DNA from: Trichomonas vaginalis G3
Taxonomy: Eukaryota > Parabasalia > Trichomonadida > Trichomonadidae
Length of the DNA stretch: 64,000 bases
Assembly: GCF_026262505.1 (NCBI RefSeq)
Contig: NC_067207.1
Location: 14,600,082-14,664,081 of the forward strand
Direction: 5' to 3'
Within the stretch, counting starts at the first letter, position 1. Every line of letters starts with the position of its first letter. Positions 57,003-64,000 of the stretch are shown piece after piece. The translations under genes and the position numbers were made by a program. Below the pieces are notes generated by a model. It saw only the letters and a program-made list of their open reading frames with translations. It ran no database searches and was not told where the DNA came from.

Positions 57003-59430
57003 GGATGGGCACTCATTAGGGTGATGAAAAAAATCAAGTCTAGCAAAGTCAATATATTAAAAACAGTGAAGACTATTATATAGCATTATAGTGCACAAGC
57101 TCAAATATTTAGTGATGCATTTCTAGAACTTATTTTATTTATAAGTTAACCTTGAAACATGAATTTTAGTATATCATGAGCATATTTTTTTCTAATTTTG
57201 CAATACTTATAATATCATACCAGGATTCATGTGGAAGTCTAATATTTGGTATATAATATTCTTACAATAAATGTATTAATTCAATTATATTCAAAATGAT
57301 GGGTCGCAATTTTTACTGAAATTGCAAATTTAATTTCAACAATGAAATTATTGTTTAAAAAAAATAGCACAACAGCAAGATGGACAATCATATATAGAAT
57401 TATAATGCTCCATATAATGCTTTGATTTGATGCGTATATAATGTTATTTTTCGAACATCTTTGTAAAAAATTGATTTTTGTAATTTTTGAAAAAATTCGA
57501 TTTTATTTCGAGATTTTCTCTATAGGTGAAGTATATTGAACAATATTCCTATGGGAGAAAATAATTGTAAGTATGAGTACTTTCATTAATACTATGGGTG
57601 CCATGGTTATCGCTCAAACGATCAAGTTATATCTCGATTGCGTAAATTGAAATTTTGCTATTTTCTAAATTCACGGCAACAACATTCTTTTATTCTGATC
57701 GTACATCACAATATTTGAATGTGCGACCATTTGTTCAAGAAACCGTCAAGTTATTCTTCATTTTTCATGCCGCGGCGAACAAAAGCAGTTGCAAAGCGTA
57801 TAAAGAACTTAGTTCAAAGCGCGAAAAATAGGGTAGAGCCATATGTCGTCAACACTGTTGAATTTGTGCTATCTGTATTATTGAGCGGCGCTACATTTTG
57901 CCAATCAGGATTTCAATTCATGCTGAATAACATCAAAGTTCCGTCAGAAGCTACATTTCATCGAGTCCAAGAAAAGGTTGGTCGTGTTATCATAGAAGTT
58001 GCCAGAGAATCTGTTAATTATTGGCAATCTCGAATGAGAAAATGTTCGGGACTTTTGTTTGACGGTTCTTGGAGTCAGAGAAGAAATGCAATGTTTTGCT
58101 ATGTACAATTTGTAGAAGAGAAACTCAAAAAAATTGTAGATTGGGAAGTGATATCTAAATCTTTTAAAAATTTCAAAGGTAATTTCAACGGAAAATCAAA
58201 TGAAATGGAATTTGAAGGCTTAAAAAGAATGCTGAAGCGTTGGAATAATGAAAAACGTGTAAATTTTTTGTGCATGATGGCGATGTCAAAATTGTTTCTA
58301 CAATCAAAAATACGTTCAAAGGTATCAGAGAATACAGAGATCCCGGACATTTTCTTAACAATATACAGAAAAAGCTCAAACTGCCAGAATTCAGAATCTT
58401 ATCTAGCATTTCAAAGAATTTATTGCGTTGGCTTAGGCAACTTCTCAATGACACACATATGTCAATTAAAACAAAGAAGTTTTTATGGTTGAATTCCGCT
58501 AAACGTTATGCCGGAAATCATAAATTTTGTCCAGATCCTGAAAAATGCAAGATGATTAAACCATGGAAATATGCAAAAAATAAAACTGCTATAAAAACAC
58601 TTAAAAAATTCCTCGAAGATACCGTAAAAATCGTTGATATGGTAAAAAAGATTCATTCAACTCAAGTAGTTGAATCGATAAACCATATCAAAGCAATGCT
58701 TGCTAATAAAAATATTAATTGGCATGCTTCTTGGCCAATTAGGATGGCAGTCACAATATTGCATTTCAATGAAAGTATGTTTGAAACGATTGTAGCAATA
58801 AGATACAGGTTAAAATTTACCAACAATGCCAGAAATGATGAACAGATATTTCAGAATGTATGATCCAACAAAAGATTTAATCAAAGCGTTCAAAAATTCA
58901 AAGCAAGTTCAAAAAAAGTTTGCGGCATTAAGAGCTATAAAGAGAGGTCTTCAAGCTACCGATGATCGTATTACTCTTAAATCACATAAATAATTATTAA
59001 ATTTATTTCACCCTCAAAACATCATAATCTTGCACCTTCTTTGAATAAACACTTTCACCTTCTATTTTTAATTAATGTTTTTAATTGTCCAAAATTTTTA
59101 GATTATATAAGATATAATTTTTTATAAAAGTATTATTTTCTAAAAGATAAGTATATATTCTTAATCACAAAACCTAGCATTTTATCATATCTATATATCA
59201 GCTTCCTAAATATAATACTCATATAGTTAGTATGATTTTAATGTTTTTGAACATGAAACGAAAATATGATCACAATCATATAACATAATGGAGTTATTGA
59301 TATAACTTATATGCATGATACATTAAGAAGTCTTCCAACAATATAGATATAGTTGTAGATTCCTATGATTCCTTTTATATTGTGAGATAATAACATTTTT
59401 ATGCTGTCAGGAGCCTATGAGTGCCCATCC
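57003..59430 (+). mobile_element. TTAA-targeting DNA transposon (Kolobok-like), 2.43 kb
   Basis: The element is bounded by inverted repeats GGATGGGCACTCAT.AGG (left 57003 onwards, right ending 59430) and flanked by TTAA at 56999-57002 and 59431-59434. TTAA duplication is typical of the Kolobok and piggyBac superfamilies; the transposase resembles Kolobok more. It has about 700 noncoding bases before the transposase and about 440 after. It interrupts an ankyrin gene on the opposite strand. The reading frame inside is broken, so it is not autonomous. Confidence 0.8.
57719..58993 (+). pseudogene. Kolobok-like transposase, two frameshifts
   Basis: Three consecutive frames cover one protein: 57719 to about 58268, about 58268-58860, and 58835-58993. 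Conserved pieces are CSGLLFDGSWSQRRNAMF (first catalytic Asp), HDGDVKIVSTI (second), the DPGHFLNNIQKKL segment, GNHKFCPDPEKC (His/Cys metal-like) and STQVVESINHIKAML (catalytic Glu). The first shift is one base short in the T run at about 58263-58268. The second is near 58830-58860 and returns to the original frame (ending DRITLKSHK). The plan DGSW...HDGD...E is that of a DDE transposase with a TTAA target. Confidence 0.7.
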
Positions 59431-60662
59431 TTAATATTAACATCAGCACCATGAGAAATAAGGAGTTTTGCTGTTGGAGTGCAGTTGTTTTGGGCTGCTA
59501 AATCAAGAGCAGTATCTAAAAATGCATCTCTTACATTGATATCAGGGTAATATGAGAGAAGAATTTTTTCTGTTTCATAGCTATTGAATTCAGCTGCAAT
59601 ATGAAGAGGCAATTTTCTCAGGTCGCTGAGACTATTGATGTCTATACCGTTAGAAATGAGAAATTCTGTAATTTTAACATTATTGCTTCTTGCGGCAATA
59701 TGAAGAGCATTTTGGTCTCGATAATTCTTTGCATTAATATCAGCACCGTGTGAAATAAAATATTCACAAAGTGAAGGAATATTAAAGAGTGGTGAATTTG
59801 CAAAGCATGTATTGATGTCATTTGTATTATCTAAATAAACAAAAAATGCTTGCAAATTATTGTATTCACCACAATTATGTGGGAAAACTTCTAATCCATA
59901 CTCATTCATGAGAAAACAAACAAAATCAATGTTATGTGATGCGATCGCGAATTCCATGCATTCTCTATCAACTGAATGTAGTTGTTTCAAGCACTCATGA
60001 ACTATATCAGGATTTCCACCCAAGAATGAATACTTCAGACCAATGTAAGAGGGTGTACACTTGAATTCTGTAATTAAGAACTTAAAACATTTAACAGCTC
60101 CATAATAAGAACATAAATCCACAAATCCTATATCTGAATCGCCAAAAAAGTCTGAGAATAAATCATTTCTTAAAGTTTGAAGTGGATCGAAATCTTCACT
60201 TTCTGTAAACAACATAAACTTTTCTATATCATCCTCCATAATTGCTCTGTAAATCGTGTTCTCTTCAAATACATCTAATGAAAGTTTTTGTAAATTATAA
60301 CGAGTATTGTTTTGTCCTGAAGTTTGGATACCATATTCCATATTCAAGAAGTATAGGAAAATAGATGAGATTCCACTATCTGTTGTTATATGATATTCAT
60401 CAAAAATCTTCTTGAAGATAGAGAAATATGATCGTAAATAGCGATTATTGAATTTTGCTGCTGTATATAGTATCGAAACCATCTTAATGGGTGTAAACAT
60501 TTTTGTTTCAAGTAATTGTTTCTTGATTTCTTGATAAATTTCATCAACTTCCTCTTCTTTATAAGTATGAAGCCTATATAGTCTGACAAATAGGTCATCA
60601 TAGTCCTTGTATGTATTCATGAGCTCCGAATAGTGAGTGTTTTTCATGAAAAATGAAATCAT
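59431..60662 (-). pseudogene. Ankyrin-repeat gene, 5' part with DUF3447-like front
   Basis: About 410 residues. The first 290 form the helical front domain usual in trichomonad ankyrin proteins (YKDYDDLFVRLYRLHTYKEE, VSILYTAAKFNNRYLRSYFS, then FGDSDIGFVDLCSYYGAVKCF and IVHECLKQLHSVDRECMEFA), followed by ankyrin repeats (NALHIAARSNNVKITEFLIS, LPLHIAAEFNSYETEKIL, TALDLAAQNNCTPTAKLLIS). After GADVNIK the frame enters the inserted transposon and stops (59415). The start ATG is preceded by TCATTCAAAAAG, an initiator-like word. The intact gene would have been about 570 codons. Role unknown; such families are very large in trichomonads. Confidence 0.8.
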
Positions 60663-61036
60663 GTAAACTTTTTGAATGATTCTCTCAAAATTTGAGAAAA
60701 TTCAAATTGCATTTATGAATAATATTAATGTATTTCAATTGTAGATGAATATTTGAATTTTTCATAAAAATTCCTACACCATTTCAATTTTTTCCGAAAA
60801 TGCGTTGGAATATATTATAATTATCGGCGTGAATTATCTTATTACTTAAATTATCTCGTTTTACTAATCCAAAATCAGATAAATAAAAGTAAATATTTTT
60901 ATTTTTATAAGTTTGAAAATCCGATAATAAGATCTTCTAGGACAATAATATTCAAATCATTATTCACTAGATTCAACTGGATCTCAATGTTAAATTCCTT
61001 TGCTTTGTTGATTAATTTATCATATATTGAAGATGC
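60663..61036. other. Intergenic DNA
   Basis: AT-rich spacer containing the presumed promoter of the ankyrin gene (minus strand); no gene recognised. Confidence 0.35.
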
Positions 61037-61639
61037 TCAAATTTGATTAGCGAAGTTTGAGACATCTACGACCTTTTCAGCTGTATTTGCATTATTTACA
61101 ACCCATCTTGCAGCTATGAGAACATTCTTTCCTGATGGAATTTCATTCTCTTTAATTTCGGTATTCCACATATTTGAGATATTTCTAAGAGTGTCTTTCA
61201 CTTCTTTAAAATGTCCAACATCTATTGTTAGAATATCTTCAAGTTCTTCTCTGAAAAATTGTGCTGATTCGTCAAATCCTGCCACATCACTGAATAAAAT
61301 GCAAACTGCGAGTGCAGATGCTCGTACTTCAGTCATTCCTATATCAAACTTCAACAATGTGTCGGCAGCTTCCTTCCATTTTCCATTAGATAACAAATCT
61401 TCAATGATATAAGCCAAAAACCTTGTTGATTGAGGTAAACATTCAGCAAAATTATGCGCATATTCTTTTCCTAGCGTTGTGTATATCTTTGCTGCAACAT
61501 ACGGCCATTTTGTCTTAAATGCTTTGACCAAACCATCATCTTCAGCAAGAGCTGCATGAACAGTTGCAATCGGATGAGGATCTGCAAGGTTTGCAGCATG
61601 TTTCCATAGTTCTAGAGAGTTTTCAAGTACAGATTTCAT
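61037..61639 (-). CDS. Helical protein of unknown function, 200 aa
   Basis: An all-helical, well-balanced protein composition (LWKHAANLADPHPIATVHAA, FKTKWPYVAAKIYTTLGKEY, RFLAYIIEDLLSNGKWKEAA) with paired helices that suggest a short repeat (HEAT/TPR-like) fold. I do not recognise a family. The first in-frame ATG gives MKSVLENSLELW. The promoter side faces the small plus-strand frame at 61912 across 272 bases. A plus-strand frame within it is a shadow. Confidence 0.65.
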   Translation of the reverse strand: MKSVLENSLELWKHAANLADPHPIATVHAALAEDDGLVKAFKTKWPYVAAKIYTTLGKEYAHNFAECLPQSTRFLAYIIEDLLSNGKWKEAADTLLKFDIGMTEVRASALAVCILFSDVAGFDESAQFFREELEDILTIDVGHFKEVKDTLRNISNMWNTEIKENEIPSGKNVLIAARWVVNNANTAEKVVDVSNFANQI

Positions 61640-61911
61640 CGTACATGCTGAACTTAAAACAGAAGGATCTTCGGAGTAGGTGACAAAAGTGCATACTCTT
61701 AAATTAACCTTAAATGTTGATTTTTCGATATTTTCGGTATTAACCTTATTGTAAATTTTTCCGGTGATAAATTTATCACACTGAGGTTATTTTTCCGGTG
61801 AGATTTTTAACCTTGATTTAATGAAATTAATATATATAAATTTTATTATTTTTAATTTCGAATGAGTATAATAAAATAGTTTTTTATATCGTCATAACTC
61901 TCATCACTGTT

Positions 61912-62157
61912 GTGATTCCAAATGCGATTATTAAGGTTCAAGTCGCTAATGTTTTGAATGAAGATAGAGCAGTAAGAATTCTTACAAGGGCAGGTAATCG
62001 GATTGTTGAGCAAAGAGCTTCAAAACACGATGAATGTTTGAAATTAATTCAACACATTTTGGAAATTGTCGAAAGCCGAAGGATTGAACCTAATGTCCTT
62101 ATTCCATCTTTGAAGACAATATTAAATTTGGCACAAAGAAGTTTAAAGGAAGAGTAA
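61912..62157 (+). CDS. Possible small helical protein, about 81 aa
   Basis: Codons from IPNAIIKVQVANVLNEDRAV to LIPSLKTILNLAQRSLKEE look like a real soluble protein, with a basic-acidic helical pattern (ECLKLIQHILEIVESRRIEP). No ATG is in frame at its beginning: the frame runs back through VITLITVV without a Met, and the first codon that could serve is GTG. It may be a gene with a mutated start, a very short first exon I cannot see, or a fragment. Confidence 0.4.
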   Translation: MIPNAIIKVQVANVLNEDRAVRILTRAGNRIVEQRASKHDECLKLIQHILEIVESRRIEPNVLIPSLKTILNLAQRSLKEE

Positions 62158-62366
62158 GCAAGATTAGATAATTTGGACTTTTTTTAAAATTAATGAATAA
62201 ACAGTATATTTTTGAAGTGTAAGCTTATTTACCTGAAGCTATATTACTTAATATAACATTCAAAGTATTATTGCTATTTATTGGAGAACAAATTTATGTA
62301 ATTTTCACATGAAAATTGATAAATTTGTATTTCCTTATGATAATCAATTTTTGTATTTGTAGAGAG
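62158..62366. other. Intergenic DNA before tandem repeats
   Basis: AT-rich, no gene. Confidence 0.3.
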
Positions 62367-62655
62367 TCTCCCTGCATGATATCAAGACTTGGCTATTAGT
62401 CTTTATCCATTTTTGAAAATTGTATTGTAAATTGTAAGAATTTCTGAATACTATTACTATAAAATATAATTGCTTATCTATGTATATTCTCCCTGCATGA
62501 TATCAAGACTTGGCTATAAGTCTTTATCCATTTTTGAAAATTGTATTGTAAATTGTAAGAATTTCTGAATACTACTACTATAAAATATAATTGCTTATCA
62601 ATGTATATTCTCCCTGCATGATATCAAGACTTGGCTATAAGTCTCTATTCATTAT
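62367..62655. repeat. 121-bp tandem repeat, about 2.4 copies
   Basis: Units starting TCTCCCTGCATGATATCAAG occur at 62367, 62488 and 62609, exactly 121 bases apart, with very few differences between the first two; the third stops after about 46 bases. No coding frame. Confidence 0.9.
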
Positions 62656-62724
62656 GAGTATGACCCCATTTTTTTTACAAAAAGTGCCGAATTGCAACTT
62701 TGTCCCAATCTCAGGATCTTCGCT

Positions 62725-63070
62725 TATTTCACATGGCGTAAATATAAATTAAAAAGTTAACAATGGAAACACTGCTCTTCATTATGCAGCAAAATTTAAT
62801 AGTAAAGAAGTTGCCGACATTCTTATTTTGCATGGTGCGAACATCAATGAAAAAGATAATAATGGAAGCAATGCCCTTCAATTTGCAGCAAATTATAATA
62901 GTAAAGAAGTTGCTGAACTTCTTATTTCACATAGCGCAAATGTCAATGAAAAAGATAATAATGGATGCAGCGCTCTTTCTTTTGCAGCAATTAGAAATAA
63001 TAAAGAAACTACTGAGCTTCTTATTAAATATGGTGCAAATATCAATGATACACCTTATACATTTTCATGA
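62725..63070 (+). pseudogene. Ankyrin-repeat fragment
   Basis: Three ankyrin repeats, GNTALHYAAKFNSKEVADIL, SNALQFAANYNSKEVAELLI and CSALSFAAIRNNKETTELLI, each followed by HGANINEKDNNG-type loops, end at a TGA after INDTPYTFS. Upstream the same frame reads LISHGVNIN, then a TAA where the repeat expects Glu, so the fragment is broken on its 5' side. There is no front domain. The repeats are close in sequence to one another, and to those in the split ankyrin gene at 56527-60662. Confidence 0.7.
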
Positions 63071-63363
63071 TTTTATGTTTAATAGGATATTCTATCATAT
63101 AAAATAAAATCAAGAAAAATAGCTGGATAGATTCAGTAAAACCACTTTTAATTTTAACCAACTCACATTTCTTCATAAGGTGCACATCCAAAGTAGAATA
63201 CAATTATTCTTCCAGTGTTAGTTGGCTGTGACTTAGTTGCATATGGGTAATCCTGTTCAGAGAGTTCCATCTCTCATTCTTTGTAAAATCCTCGCAAGTA
63301 AGCACTGTTTGTAACTTTTTTATACAAAACTATGCATTGTTCTATCAATTACTTAAGTTTGTA
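63071..63363. other. Intergenic DNA before the right-hand mariner
   Basis: No gene recognised. Confidence 0.3.
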
Positions 63364-64000
63364 TAGGGTGTCCAAAGGTGTGTTTAGCACAAACCTGAAT
63401 ACTGCGAATAGAAATAAACAAGTTACATATATATAAAGTTTATTTAAATATAATCACCATTGGATTCAATCACGCGTTCGCAGCGATCGATCCAGGCTTG
63501 AAAGACACGCTTTAAATCATCATGAGAAAATTGCTCAAATTGCTCTCTTACAAAATTTTCAAGATCATCTGGACTCGCGTCCTTCAGCTCTCTTTTTTAG
63601 CGTGCCGAATAAATAAAAGTCAGAGGGTGCAATATCAGGTGAATAAATTGGGTTTGGAACAACTTTGACATTGTTTTCCACCAAGTAATTCATTACCTTA
63701 TGACTTTTGTGAACTCTTGAATTATCAAAATGAATTGCAAACTTTTGTTTTTGTTGTTTGGATTTCTCAAACTCATCAGAATTGATAATTTGAGTAAGAA
63801 CATTGTCAATTAGATACTGAGCATTCATCGTATTAGGTTTTTGAAGAATATCAATTGCGATGATGCCATTCACGCCCCAAAAACCGACAACATCATCGTT
63901 GGTGTGTCAATTTTTTTCTTCGGGAATGTTTGCGGATTTTCATCCTTCGGGATCCACATGATTTTGGCTTCTGTTGCATATTGAAACCAAGACTCGTCCC
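63364..64000 (-). mobile_element. mariner element, right end only (truncated by window)
   Basis: Starts with TAGGGTGTCCAAAGGTGTG next to a TA (62-63 of the same hundred) and matches the right end of the mariner at 22802-24093 base for base for at least the first 80 bases. It continues past the window edge, so length and left end are unknown. It is oriented opposite to the other copy. Confidence 0.9.
63452..64000 (-). pseudogene. mariner transposase 3' part, frameshifted
   Basis: The minus strand encodes the catalytic half of the same DD34D transposase (NGIIAIDILQKPNTMNAQYL, AIHFDNSRVHKSHKV, YSPDIAPSDFYLFGTL). Compared with the copy at 23009-24013, a T run is one base shorter near 63875-63890, and a few extra bases near 63565-63580 change the frame after RAEGRE. 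So this copy is broken at least twice. The N-terminal part lies beyond the window. Confidence 0.8.

Noticed and set aside
57003-59430. Assignment of the TTAA element to piggyBac
   Set aside because: TTAA fits, but the ends do not begin with the CCC-type piggyBac terminus and the DGSW/HDGD transposase pattern is unlike piggyBac; Kolobok-like is the better reading, not proven.
62763-63107. A 114-codon plus-strand frame over the ankyrin fragment
   Set aside because: It is a frame-shifted shadow of the ankyrin repeats (repetitive MKKIIM words).

Overview
The window looks like nuclear DNA of a parabasalid protist, most likely a trichomonad such as Trichomonas vaginalis or a relative. The genome is AT-rich, nearly all genes are single uninterrupted frames, ankyrin proteins have the trichomonad DUF3447-like front end, surface proteins have short signal peptides and tiny cytoplasmic tails, there are mariner and TTAA-targeting DNA transposons, and a large Maverick/Polinton carries KilA-N genes. 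Species assignment is inference; no rRNA is present.

Layout. 1-640: TGAGGA minisatellite. 641-7400: gene-poor, repeat-rich DNA with a 923-bp near-perfect palindrome (1471-2393), GC-rich mini-hairpin repeats, a 32-bp satellite (about 4541-5637) and a purine tract. 7.4-19 kb: ordinary host genes: a TMEM18-like protein, two polytopic GT-C-type glycosyltransferases in tandem, a coiled-coil protein, a surface protein with Ig-like repeats and a C-terminal anchor, and a TPR protein with an SGNH-like end. 19.6-24.4 kb and 46.9-49.5 kb: a cluster of seven paralogous small secreted proteins with His-rich mature N-termini. One of them is split by a 22.6-kb Polinton (24360-46947) with 687-bp terminal inverted repeats and an AAGCT target duplication. 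A broken mariner (22802-24093) sits beside it.

49.5-56.2 kb: a tRNA-Glu(CTC), a two-repeat Myb protein, a tail-anchored Q-SNARE, a BRO1-domain protein, tandem repeats, and a long methionine-free open frame that looks like a fragment of a surface protein. 56.5-60.7 kb: an ankyrin gene cut in two by a 2.4-kb TTAA-targeting (Kolobok-like) transposon. 61-64 kb: a helical protein of unknown function, an ankyrin fragment, 121-bp tandem repeats and a second mariner that runs off the right edge.

The Polinton holds a packaging ATPase, a protein-primed DNA polymerase, an integrase region, a probable double jelly-roll major capsid protein, a long fibre-like protein with a phage tail-collar-like end, two KilA-N proteins and about fifteen small unknown proteins. 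Its inverted repeats appear identical, so the insertion looks recent, although roughly three parts look interrupted. The most unusual signal is a set of tiny GC-rich paired hairpins scattered through it, both between genes and in frame inside them. The seven-gene secreted family and the conserved block upstream of its members are the most interesting host feature.
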